A stretch of 46,192 nucleotides of DNA. Origin: Ignavibacteria bacterium UBA2373. Lineage in GTDB: Bacteria > Bacteroidota > Ignavibacteria > Kapaibacteriales > UBA961. Within the stretch, counting starts at the first letter, position 1. Every line of letters starts with the position of its first letter. Shown here piece after piece: positions 24,204 to 33,254 of this stretch. The DNA is taken from assembly GCA_002344005.1 (NCBI GenBank), contig DDTD01000083.1:1-46192 (forward strand), in the 5' to 3' direction. A model generated the notes under the pieces. That model saw only the letters and a program-made list of their open reading frames with translations, was not told where the DNA came from and made no database searches. The position numbers and the translations under genes were made by a program.

Positions 24204-26717
24204 TTAAGCAGAAGCTTTTGGTTTGCGTACCTCAATAAATATCCCGAGAGCAAGCAATAACAATACCCCAATATTTAATGATAAACTTACTGTTTTACCC
24301 ATCTCGAAATTTTCAGAACGATAACGGAACTCTACGGTGTGTTTACCCGGTGGAACAACGACTGATCTAAATGCAAAATTTGTCTTATATACGGGAGTTT
24401 CTTTACCGTCTATATATGCTTTCCAACCAACCGGATAATGTATCTCACTGACAAATAAAAGATTATTTCCCGGATTATCTGTATTAATTACAATTTTATG
24501 ATTTTCAAATTGAGCAATTTCAGCTTTAGCGTCTGTAATATTGGTATCAAGTGATATCGGTATTTTTTCTTCGGTAAATGCTACTTCACGAGGATTGAAA
24601 TCACCATCGCGTAAATGATGAAGAATGTCAATTTTTGATGCGACTTGTGTTGATTTGACAAAAAATGCTCGAGGCAGTACTTGAGGATTTTTATAGACAA
24701 TCGAAGGCATCCCCATACCATTTTCCAACTCAATATTCGATTGATGCACAGGTTCAATTCCCGGGAAATACGGCTCAGGTGAAACGATATATTTTGCATT
24801 AAGCATATTGAGTACAAACATATTAGCTATTGCACTTCCACCGCCCTTACCGGCAACATCAAGTAAGTCTTGATAAACCCTCATTTTTGCCGAATGATAA
24901 CCATGAACATTTTGTAAAAGGAAATATGCAGGTATATTTGTCATACCCATTTGTAAATAGGAAAAATCGGCTACACGATAGAGAGATTTATCTTGCTCAA
25001 GATAAGAAACAAATTCCGGCTTACGTAATTCAACAGATTCCAATTTACCTGTTTTATAGTCAAAGCCACGATAATCCACTCGCCATAAATCAATAACCAA
25101 CAGTATCATAATTGCAGGAACAAAAACCGATTTGGGCAAACGTCCTGCAACATAAAGCCATACAAGCACAGCAGCTCCGAGCATCACAAATCCTGTTTGC
25201 ATCCAATCGCTTGCCATTGCATCATAAATAGCACTAATTTTTTCGGGAGCAATTTTTTTGGACTCTTCGACAGCCATTTTATACGATGATTCAATCATCG
25301 AAGGCATTATTAAACTAAGGAGAAAGAATCCGCCGGAAATTGCAAGAAATATTGTAAGACCTTTTTTTGTTGATGGTTGAGCATTAGTGCGCCAATCATT
25401 AATTGCTTTCAAACCATAGCCGGCAAGTATTGGCACAGCGAATTGAATCATTACCAATGCCATTTGCGGAGCACGGAAATTATTAAATCCGGGGACATAA
25501 TAAAAGAACAGATCATATAAAACAGGAAGATTTTTCCCATACGATAAGAATACGGAAAACACGGACAATACCGTTAATGCTTGCACTAAAGCATCTTTTC
25601 TGTACATCGCAATCCCAATAAATGCAAATCCAAGTACAAAAATCCCCATATAATTTGCAGCATCGGTAAATGGCATTTGTCCCCAATATGTTTGTTCAAA
25701 CGGTGCTTTTGAGATACCGCTTTTTTTCAATTGCATTTTACCATAACCAAAGTAATTAGGCACAAAAAAAGTAATTGTCTCTTCAGGGCTAAATGACCAA
25801 TTCGTGCAATACTCATAATCAAAGCCCCCTTCTTCATTTTGTTGTTTGCCTTTTGTTTGTTCAATCGGGGCAGTTCCGCGAGTGGAATACGGCTTATATT
25901 CCATCACGCTTAAATAACGATCCGCCGACATTCCAAATGCAATTGCTCCGGCGACGGCTAAAATACCGGCACTTCTTAATACACCCAATGGTTCATCTTT
26001 GGACACTATGCGGCTGATTAATTCAAACAACAAATAAATTCCAAAAGTACAAACACCATAAAACATCATCTGTACGTGCGTTGATTCAGAAAGTATATGC
26101 ACTGCAATGATGAGAAGAGCAGAATATAAAATACTAAATTTAGAACGTAATTTTTCAAGACACATCAAAATATAAGGGAACATTGATAAAGCTATCGGCT
26201 TCGTATTGTGACCGATAACAATCCAAATAATAATCCATGTCGAAAATGTGGCGGCAAAAGCGGTAAAGAAAGAAATATTCCTATCCATGTTTTTTGTACG
26301 CATAAATAAATACATACCCGCAGCAAATACCATATAGAAAAAGGCAATACGCATAACATCGCCACCAAAAGAAGCAGCAAATCCTCGATTAATGGTAAAG
26401 AATACTTTACTCATAAGATCATACCATCTGTCACCCGTCGTTAATAATGCCGCAAAACTTGGCAAGCCGCTGAATATATGAGGATTCCAATGCGCAAAAT
26501 CACCGGATTGTTTCGCTTTTTCCAAATAAGGCGTAAAACTTTTTGATGCGACATTATCGGAAGAACCAAAACTTCCACCGGAAAATAAAACGGGTGATAA
26601 AAAAACAATAATTGCAACAATAAGCCCGAGTATATATGCTAAATCCCTATATTTTTCTGGAATGAAGCCACTCGATGAAGTTGAGTTCTTTTGTGTTTGG
26701 CGTGATTGTAATGCCAT
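24204..26717 (-). CDS. YfhO-family polytopic membrane protein
   Basis: An 837-aa inner-membrane protein with a predicted multi-spanning N-terminal two-thirds (first helix about 28-48, many more to about residue 545), a soluble extracytoplasmic domain (about 570-805) and a final helix (about 812-830). The C-terminal phrase YPVGWKAYIDGKETPVYKTN followed by PPGKHTVEFRY is the hallmark of the YfhO family, which is linked to glycosylation of cell-envelope polymers in Firmicutes. The specific substrate here is unknown. It begins 32 nt after the stop of the 1612-aa cargo gene on the same strand, with AAAGG upstream of the ATG, so it is probably co-transcribed; this suggests a role in the envelope. 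Confidence 0.85.
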   Translation of the reverse strand: MALQSRQTQKNSTSSSGFIPEKYRDLAYILGLIVAIIVFLSPVLFSGGSFGSSDNVASKSFTPYLEKAKQSGDFAHWNPHIFSGLPSFAALLTTGDRWYDLMSKVFFTINRGFAASFGGDVMRIAFFYMVFAAGMYLFMRTKNMDRNISFFTAFAATFSTWIIIWIVIGHNTKPIALSMFPYILMCLEKLRSKFSILYSALLIIAVHILSESTHVQMMFYGVCTFGIYLLFELISRIVSKDEPLGVLRSAGILAVAGAIAFGMSADRYLSVMEYKPYSTRGTAPIEQTKGKQQNEEGGFDYEYCTNWSFSPEETITFFVPNYFGYGKMQLKKSGISKAPFEQTYWGQMPFTDAANYMGIFVLGFAFIGIAMYRKDALVQALTVLSVFSVFLSYGKNLPVLYDLFFYYVPGFNNFRAPQMALVMIQFAVPILAGYGLKAINDWRTNAQPSTKKGLTIFLAISGGFFLLSLIMPSMIESSYKMAVEESKKIAPEKISAIYDAMASDWMQTGFVMLGAAVLVWLYVAGRLPKSVFVPAIMILLVIDLWRVDYRGFDYKTGKLESVELRKPEFVSYLEQDKSLYRVADFSYLQMGMTNIPAYFLLQNVHGYHSAKMRVYQDLLDVAGKGGGSAIANMFVLNMLNAKYIVSPEPYFPGIEPVHQSNIELENGMGMPSIVYKNPQVLPRAFFVKSTQVASKIDILHHLRDGDFNPREVAFTEEKIPISLDTNITDAKAEIAQFENHKIVINTDNPGNNLLFVSEIHYPVGWKAYIDGKETPVYKTNFAFRSVVVPPGKHTVEFRYRSENFEMGKTVSLSLNIGVLLLLALGIFIEVRKPKASA

Positions 26718-26749
26718 GAAAAAACCTTTGAAAATATGTGAACAAATTA

Positions 26750-29700
26750 TTAACGATAATGAAGAAATGATGAGTACTCAAAGCCCGATGGCTTACGATA
26801 GACAATGGTATAATAGCCGCTTTCAACGGAACTCAATGACAGAGCAATCGTTTTTCGCGATGTATGTACTTGTGTGTTTTCCCATTGTTGCATAAATATT
26901 TTTTCACCATTAACAGCATAGATTTCAAGTGAGTATGAGCCCAACTCTGCATCGGACACCTCTATGGTTGTTGCTTGATGTACGGGAGGATTGGGCAGTA
27001 TTGTGATTCCTTGCGTTAGAAAAACAGAATCATATAATAAACGCTTGCCACCCTCTTCGCACAGTGTGAGCGAAAGTAAGCCATCTACAGTTGAATCTAC
27101 TCTCGCTGCCGTTCCTCGCGTCCAACGAAATGCCGATGTTCCCCAAAGGATGGAATCGCCCTCTATGCTCCCCAAAATAGCATCTCCTATAATTTCAGTG
27201 ATGAGTGGTGATGAATTCGAAACTGTGATGCCGTCTCCTTCAATTATCAACTTATTACGACGCGATTTTGATTTATCGGGAGGAATAATTTGCAAACTTC
27301 CTTTCGTAACTCTTTTCGGGAAAAACAGCCTTTCATCAATCAATATTTCTGCACTGAATGAGACATTAGTTAATTCACTATTTACCGGAGTGACACTCAT
27401 CGTCAAAGGTATAGAATATTCGACTGTTCGAGGATTAAGACTTGTATCTCTCGGCAAATAAATTATTGTTCTGATTGTTGGAATACTTTCCACATTCAAA
27501 GCAACTTTTTTTATCTCCGTACATGATGATAAACCATATTCTACACGAATATTTCTCTGCTCTGCATATACACTTGTTGGCGTAAAAATAATTGAAAATG
27601 CAATTTCCTCCGATGGTAATATTTGTGTGGGCAATGTTATCGGTGCATTAGGAACTATACGTAAATCGGATGGAGCATTTTCAATACTGACATCAGTAAT
27701 AGTAACTGCAACCGTTCCATTATTAAGCAAAGTGAATCGTTGGGTTAATCGGGATTGTTCTTCTACTCGTAATGTAGGATTATCAGGTGAAGCCAGTAAA
27801 GGACTTCTTCTTTCACCATGTAATTCCGTTATATATGGCACTGTGCCCGCTGCAACTTTAATTTGCGAAATAACTTCAGCTTTTTTTGCACCATCAATTG
27901 TAGCCGTAGGAATAAATTCTATTTCTCTTGTAAGAGTTTCCTGTGGGTTGATGATTGCAGGAAAAGTCATTGAATTTACAAATCGAAAGAAATTTTCATC
28001 TACTCCCTGAATATCCATTGACTCAATTTGAACAGGTACATCGCCCGTATTTGCAATAATCACACTATCTTGTTTCGTTTCACAAAATTCGACTGTGCCG
28101 AAATTAATAAATGTATTTTGCGTCGCTGATGCTAATCGTCCGATAACTTCAACAATTACTCTTTGCGTATCGGCACAAGGTTGATTAAATATGACAAAAA
28201 GCGTATCTCTGATAACTCCTGCTTTTGTTAAAGGAAGCGAAATAGAAATTTGCCGTGAACCGCCCGATGGCACGACAAAATTCTTTGGTGTTACGGTACT
28301 TAATTGTGATACTATATCGGCAATGCTTAATGATGAGTTTTGACTATCTTGTATCGTGATTGTACCAAGAGCATTATCACCGACAATACCATCAGGCAAA
28401 GTAATTAATGTGGGTAATGATGTTTGTAATTTTTCTCTGACCGCAGAAATGGGTCTTTGAATAATGGGAAAATCTTTATCATTAGTAAACATCACAATAA
28501 TCGCAGAATTTAAGCCCTGCACTCCATTATTCGGATTAAACTTTACGATATATGTCACGGAATCATTCGAGTTAATATCGGTAGGTATAGGAGGTTGTTG
28601 AATTATGGTAAATCCTTGCGGATGTATTCCGGTAATGATTGCAACGGAATCAAGTCGTACGATATTACCACCTTTATTTATCAATCGAATTGTATCGGTT
28701 TTCGTATCGCAGCGTGCCACATTGCCGAATTGTAAAGAAGCTACAGACGTAATCACATTAGAAATATATCCATTGCCCGATAATAACATGGCAGCAGTAT
28801 CTATACAAGATTGCACCGAAGTTAATGATTCAATACTCAATACCGCACTGTCTTTTCTTTCAAGAGAAGGAGCATATTCTATATCAATGAATAATGTTTG
28901 ATTCGGTTGTAAGACAACAGGTAAAGGCGGTGAGGTTGAAACTATTCTGAAAGGAGTATTGATTGGAAAAAAATTTGCCGGTAAATTTGCATTTGCTGTA
29001 CCATTATTTGTTAGAGATACAGTAACTATAGCTTTTTCACCGACGCGTACATCATTAAATTGACCAGTACCGGAAAAATCTAATTGTGTTTCAATACCTT
29101 TTGCAAGAATAATCACGGTATCCTGTGTTGAACATTCCCGTGCACTAATAATAAGCGATGACATGATATCGCCTTTTGATTTTGCAGTATATGTAATTGT
29201 TATAGGCATTGCAACACCGGGCAAAAATGGTTGCGGCACCGTATAAGAAACATCAATATTTGCTTTATCACTGACAAAGAAAGTCGTGGGTCGAATTTCA
29301 ACACTTGAGTTATTGCGATAATATATAACTTTAGTTTGTGGAGAATTACTGCACACAGTACCAAAATTAATTGTGTCTATAGGTTGCAATGCCGCAATAT
29401 TTTCCACAAGTGCAATATCCAATGTATCGCGATGCAACATTACTTTCATGGTAATTGTTTCTCGTGTCGGATCGGGGTCATTGGTTTTAATGAGAAAATT
29501 ATCCTCAAAATTTAATGCTTTCGAATTAGCCGGAGCTTGCCATGCAAAAGTAATACGTGCCGTATCATTGGGCGGTATAGTTGTTTTATCAATTGACACA
29601 ACAGAAAAACCTTGAGTGCCAAGCTGAAAATTTGAAGAAAGTATGCGCAAATCAGCACCACCTTCATTCCAGACTTTACCTTGTATTTGTTTATAATCTT

Positions 29701-31588
29701 GAGGGCACAAAATACTGTCGAATTGGGCTGTATCTTGACAAATTGCCACCGGTCCTTCATCAATTTCCACAATTTCTGCAGCAGCTTGTGACATTATTCG
29801 CGCAGGAGCAGCTGTAAAACCCGTATTAACATAACCGACATTACTTTGAGTTGTCACTAAAAAATATAAAGTTTCGGGATAGGCATTTCTATCATTAAGA
29901 TTGACTGTATTTGACCATGTCGAGCCACTGCCTTGAGGATTTTCATTCACTTTATTGTCTGACCATGGTTTACCGAATGGCTTAAAATAATTTCGGGTAA
30001 AAGTTTGTAGTGCATTATTGGTACCTTCATAAATAAATGAAATGCGCTGTACCTTATTCGCAAAACGTTTGGATTGCGGACCACGATAGACGGAAGTTCC
30101 TGTTGGAACAGAATTATTGGTTTCAGCATCATAACGCACTCTCCCTTCACCACCGTCGGGAATAGCATTATTGCCAATTCCACCACCTGTTACATCTGTC
30201 GTCACATTATCAATAGCAGTTTTTGAACAGAGAGTGATAGAACCACCGGAGCCACTGCCCCCCTCAGGAAAATTATTGCTGCCATCAGCCCCTTTGGCAG
30301 TAATTTGCAGTCTGCTTATCTGATACGCATAAAGACGTATGGCACCGCCGCCACCACCGCCGACACCGGAACAATTCGATGGAAGATTGGGATTCCCCCC
30401 CGCACCACCGGAACCACCTGCCATAGGAACTATTGGTTGATTACCGACATTTTTTCCACCTGTTGCATTGACTCCTTCGCCATCGGTAGCAAAACCACCG
30501 CCACCGCCGCGAGCATTTTGTCCGGCACCTGAGCCACCGCCAAAACCACCACCCGGTATTACAACGCCATTCCAACCGGCACCGGAAGTACCAAAAGGAT
30601 AGCCGGTACCGCCACCGGCATTTTCATAAGCATTCGTAATTCCCGGTTGCACATTATTCAAAGAAGCACCGATTGCTGAACCGCTACCGATGCTGTATGC
30701 GGTGTAGAGACTATTGATAAGTGGCAAACCACTATTATTCCTACCACCACGCCCCCCTGCCGTAAAACCTTCACCCCCCGGTTGCCCAAGATTGGAAGGG
30801 GCATCACAAAAACTGCCACCGCCGCCGCCGCCGCCGACACCGCCATTTTTCCCGGAAGCATCAACAGAGAGAATTGTTCCACCATTAAGGACATCGCCCG
30901 TCACAACACCTTTTACTAATAAAGTAAGTGGTAAATATCCTTGATTTCCATCGCGAAAGGGGTCACAATCATTGGTAGATACGGTATAAGTACCACTGCC
31001 AAAAAATACATTATAGGAATCTTGTTTAGGATCAGATGCTCCAATCAACATTGCACCACGAGGCGATCGTTTTCCGAGAAGTCCTTGTCCTAAAACTCTT
31101 TCATTAATTGATGCCGGATTAACTTCAAAAGGTCGTACAATGTAAAATGTATCGGGTCTGGACGCTTTGCCATCTATTTCTACATGTATAGGAATACGAA
31201 ACTCACGACGCAATTGCGACCAGTCCCATGAATTAGGATACAGAGATGGTTTTTTCATATCTGGATGAATAAAGAGCTGTGTTGCAATCATTCTTCCTTC
31301 GTGACTAACAACAAGCGGTCCGATGATAACTTTATTGGTATCAAGGGGATTGGTACATTTTACCCTTATGCGATCACCCGGATTATTAAGATATATCATC
31401 GCATTAACATTATCGTCCGTATTATCTGCACCGAATGTACCTATTGCATCATGTTCTGCAATAAATTCGACATATGTATTCATCCCCGGCGTACCTATGT
31501 CGGGAATCATATATGCCAAACGAGGATTTTGTGCACAAAGTTCTGCAGAACCCCATAGCATCAGCAAAAGAAAAAGCAACTTTCTCAT
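26750..31588 (-). CDS. 1612-aa glycine-rich / choice-of-anchor D T9SS cargo protein
   Basis: The largest protein in the window. It has a short signal peptide (MRKLLFLLLMLWGSAELCAQ). After an N-terminal beta region (20-250) comes a glycine-rich low-complexity block (about 270-500) with runs of up to seven glycines, similar to that of the 1049-aa cargo. Residues about 640-1400 hold repeated anchor-D/ASH-type modules with the recurring pattern LQFGNVARCDTKTDTIRLINKG. A cohesin-like module (about 1410-1530) precedes a C-terminal sorting domain beginning at ILPNPPV. No enzyme motif is seen. The ATG follows an AGGA site, and a Bacteroidota-type promoter lies 60 bp upstream. A structural or adhesive surface protein is the best guess. 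Confidence 0.85.
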   Translation of the reverse strand: MRKLLFLLLMLWGSAELCAQNPRLAYMIPDIGTPGMNTYVEFIAEHDAIGTFGADNTDDNVNAMIYLNNPGDRIRVKCTNPLDTNKVIIGPLVVSHEGRMIATQLFIHPDMKKPSLYPNSWDWSQLRREFRIPIHVEIDGKASRPDTFYIVRPFEVNPASINERVLGQGLLGKRSPRGAMLIGASDPKQDSYNVFFGSGTYTVSTNDCDPFRDGNQGYLPLTLLVKGVVTGDVLNGGTILSVDASGKNGGVGGGGGGGSFCDAPSNLGQPGGEGFTAGGRGGRNNSGLPLINSLYTAYSIGSGSAIGASLNNVQPGITNAYENAGGGTGYPFGTSGAGWNGVVIPGGGFGGGSGAGQNARGGGGGFATDGEGVNATGGKNVGNQPIVPMAGGSGGAGGNPNLPSNCSGVGGGGGGAIRLYAYQISRLQITAKGADGSNNFPEGGSGSGGSITLCSKTAIDNVTTDVTGGGIGNNAIPDGGEGRVRYDAETNNSVPTGTSVYRGPQSKRFANKVQRISFIYEGTNNALQTFTRNYFKPFGKPWSDNKVNENPQGSGSTWSNTVNLNDRNAYPETLYFLVTTQSNVGYVNTGFTAAPARIMSQAAAEIVEIDEGPVAICQDTAQFDSILCPQDYKQIQGKVWNEGGADLRILSSNFQLGTQGFSVVSIDKTTIPPNDTARITFAWQAPANSKALNFEDNFLIKTNDPDPTRETITMKVMLHRDTLDIALVENIAALQPIDTINFGTVCSNSPQTKVIYYRNNSSVEIRPTTFFVSDKANIDVSYTVPQPFLPGVAMPITITYTAKSKGDIMSSLIISARECSTQDTVIILAKGIETQLDFSGTGQFNDVRVGEKAIVTVSLTNNGTANANLPANFFPINTPFRIVSTSPPLPVVLQPNQTLFIDIEYAPSLERKDSAVLSIESLTSVQSCIDTAAMLLSGNGYISNVITSVASLQFGNVARCDTKTDTIRLINKGGNIVRLDSVAIITGIHPQGFTIIQQPPIPTDINSNDSVTYIVKFNPNNGVQGLNSAIIVMFTNDKDFPIIQRPISAVREKLQTSLPTLITLPDGIVGDNALGTITIQDSQNSSLSIADIVSQLSTVTPKNFVVPSGGSRQISISLPLTKAGVIRDTLFVIFNQPCADTQRVIVEVIGRLASATQNTFINFGTVEFCETKQDSVIIANTGDVPVQIESMDIQGVDENFFRFVNSMTFPAIINPQETLTREIEFIPTATIDGAKKAEVISQIKVAAGTVPYITELHGERRSPLLASPDNPTLRVEEQSRLTQRFTLLNNGTVAVTITDVSIENAPSDLRIVPNAPITLPTQILPSEEIAFSIIFTPTSVYAEQRNIRVEYGLSSCTEIKKVALNVESIPTIRTIIYLPRDTSLNPRTVEYSIPLTMSVTPVNSELTNVSFSAEILIDERLFFPKRVTKGSLQIIPPDKSKSRRNKLIIEGDGITVSNSSPLITEIIGDAILGSIEGDSILWGTSAFRWTRGTAARVDSTVDGLLSLTLCEEGGKRLLYDSVFLTQGITILPNPPVHQATTIEVSDAELGSYSLEIYAVNGEKIFMQQWENTQVHTSRKTIALSLSSVESGYYTIVYRKPSGFEYSSFLHYR

Positions 31589-31647
31589 AGAATCCTAAGG
31601 TGTGGTAAAATGAGGAGAGTTATTATAGACTCTCTATGAAACTTACA

Positions 31648-31679
31648 CAAAATTAAACGGATTTACTATATAGGGCAAT
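31648..31679 (-). promoter_or_regulatory. Bacteroidota-type promoter of the 1612-aa cargo gene
   Basis: On the minus strand ATTG (31679 to 31676), a 20-bp spacer and TAATTTTG (31655 to 31648) match the consensus. The predicted start near 31641 lies about 53 nt upstream of the ATG at 31588 and downstream of the menA stop. Confidence 0.6.
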
Positions 31680-31705
31680 GACAGAAAATACATGAGAGAG
31701 TATTT

Positions 31706-32608
31706 TTACGAAAGAAGAACGCCGATTGTGAGCACAAGACCAAATATCACAAGCAGTTTTGCCGAATCTTGCAAGGATATATTTAACTCTCTCCCATCTC
31801 TTGATTTTACCGACTTGAGCATTATCACAGCAATAGGCAAAGTAAGTAATGGTAACAATATCGGGTAAGAATAACCACGAAAAGACAGGATAATCGGAAA
31901 CACATAACTGAGCAATGTTTGCATATCAAGAACCAATTCTGCATTTTTTCTGCCGATACGAGTTGCAATAGTGCGTTTTTGCGCTTTACTATCTGTTTCT
32001 CTATCGCGAATATTATTGATGGAAAGCAAATTGGATGACAAAAGCCCCAAAGGTAAAGCAAGGAACAAAGTATCGTAAGACCAATATCCGGTTTGAGCAT
32101 AATATGTGCCCATAACTGCCGCTATACCAAAAAAGAGAATAACAAAAATTTCACCTAAACCTTTATAAGCAAGAGGATAAGGACCACCTGTATAAGCCCA
32201 TGCCATCAGTAATGACAAAAGTCCGATAAGAAGAATAGCCCAACCCGCAATCCATACCAACCATAAACCAAGAGCAAAAGTGACCGTTGCTACCAGTATT
32301 GACGCTTTCATCATCATAGACTCAGAAATTATACCATTTGCCACAGTTCGTAGCGGACCTAATCGCTCTGCTGTGTCAGCACCTTTGCGAAAATCATAGA
32401 TTTCATTGATAAAATTGGTGAGAATTTGAATCAGTATGGCGCATACCAACGCTATCAATGCCGGTATGACAGCGAAGCCATTATCATGATATGCAGCAGC
32501 GCTTCCCACCATCACCGGTAATATTCCGGCAGGCAGTGTCTTGGGGCGTATAGCCGCTATCCATGCTCTGAATGAGGGACTTGTAGGCAATCCGGAATTA
32601 TGAGTCAT
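31706..32608 (-). CDS. menA: 1,4-dihydroxy-2-naphthoate polyprenyltransferase
   Basis: A 300-aa UbiA-superfamily membrane enzyme that attaches the isoprenoid chain in menaquinone synthesis. The opening FRAWIAAIRPKTLPAGILPV is typical of MenA. The first Asp-rich motif is FINEIYDFRKGADT (about 66-79) and the second is NNIRDRETDSKAQKRT. Some eight or nine hydrophobic helices follow the family pattern. The ATG at 32608 overlaps the nth stop by 11 nt, implying translational coupling; the longer frame starting at 32686 would extend inside nth and is rejected. No other men genes are in the window. Confidence 0.92.
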   Translation of the reverse strand: MTHNSGLPTSPSFRAWIAAIRPKTLPAGILPVMVGSAAAYHDNGFAVIPALIALVCAILIQILTNFINEIYDFRKGADTAERLGPLRTVANGIISESMMMKASILVATVTFALGLWLVWIAGWAILLIGLLSLLMAWAYTGGPYPLAYKGLGEIFVILFFGIAAVMGTYYAQTGYWSYDTLFLALPLGLLSSNLLSINNIRDRETDSKAQKRTIATRIGRKNAELVLDMQTLLSYVFPIILSFRGYSYPILLPLLTLPIAVIMLKSVKSRDGRELNISLQDSAKLLVIFGLVLTIGVLLS

Positions 32609-33239
32609 TAGTTGATGAAGGACAAAGATGTGAAAGTGAACATTGATGGCATTTCGGGCGACGTGCAATACATATCTCCCTGCCATGACTGATAATGAAA
32701 TGAGTAAAATCTGTCCAAAGTTCTTTCGGTACCAAAGGCATCAGTTCACGTTCGATGATTTCCGGATTTGTAGTCTGCACAAACCCCAGAAGATTCATCA
32801 ATCGTGTGACATGAGTATCAACGGTTATACCTTCGTTTTTCCCGAACCAGTTACCAAGCAATACATTCGCAGTCTTGCGACCAACACCGGCAAGTGTAAT
32901 GAGTTCCTCCATAGTGTCGGGGACTTCACCGCCAAATCGCTCGATAATTGCTCTACAACATTCTTGGATATTTTTTGCTTTATTCTTGAAAAAACCTGTA
33001 GAATGAATGTCAGACTCAAGTTCAGCTCTTTCAACCGCAACATAATCGGCAGGACTCCGATACTTTTGAAACAAATCACGGGTGACAATATTAACACGTG
33101 CATCAGTACATTGCGCAGATAGTATAGTCGCAATCAATAATTCAAAAGCAGAGCTATGGGTAAGAGCACAAAATGCATCGGGATACTCTTGACGGAGTAT
33201 CCCGATAACGGTTTGCATTTTCGTGACTTTGTTCTTCAT
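32598..33239 (-). CDS. nth: Endonuclease III
   Basis: A 213-aa DNA glycosylase/AP lyase that removes oxidised pyrimidines in base-excision repair. The helix-hairpin-helix LAGVGRKTANVLLG (116-129) carries the catalytic lysine K122, and D141 in VDTHVTR is the second catalytic residue. The [4Fe-4S] cluster ligands C190, C197, C200 and C206 have the exact C-x6-C-x2-C-x5-C spacing. The length is as in E. coli. The gene lies between ettA (15 nt upstream) and menA (11-nt overlap). The ATG at 33239 is used; an internal ATG at codon 8 is also possible. Confidence 0.95.
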   Translation of the reverse strand: MKNKVTKMQTVIGILRQEYPDAFCALTHSSAFELLIATILSAQCTDARVNIVTRDLFQKYRSPADYVAVERAELESDIHSTGFFKNKAKNIQECCRAIIERFGGEVPDTMEELITLAGVGRKTANVLLGNWFGKNEGITVDTHVTRLMNLLGFVQTTNPEIIERELMPLVPKELWTDFTHFIISHGREICIARRPKCHQCSLSHLCPSSTNDS

Positions 33240-33254
33240 TAAAGGTAATTATTA

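Noticed and set aside
26991..27461. 156-codon antisense frame within the 1612-aa cargo gene
   Set aside because: Opposite a convincing coding frame, low-complexity translation and no ribosome-binding site or promoter.
30340..30850. Second repetitive GCC/ACC-rich tract
   Set aside because: It is the in-frame polyglycine block of the 1612-aa cargo, not a non-coding repeat array.
32609..32686. Longer N-terminus for MenA
   Set aside because: It would lie wholly inside nth and add a His-rich stretch absent from the family; ATG 32608 fits the family start and the overlap pattern.
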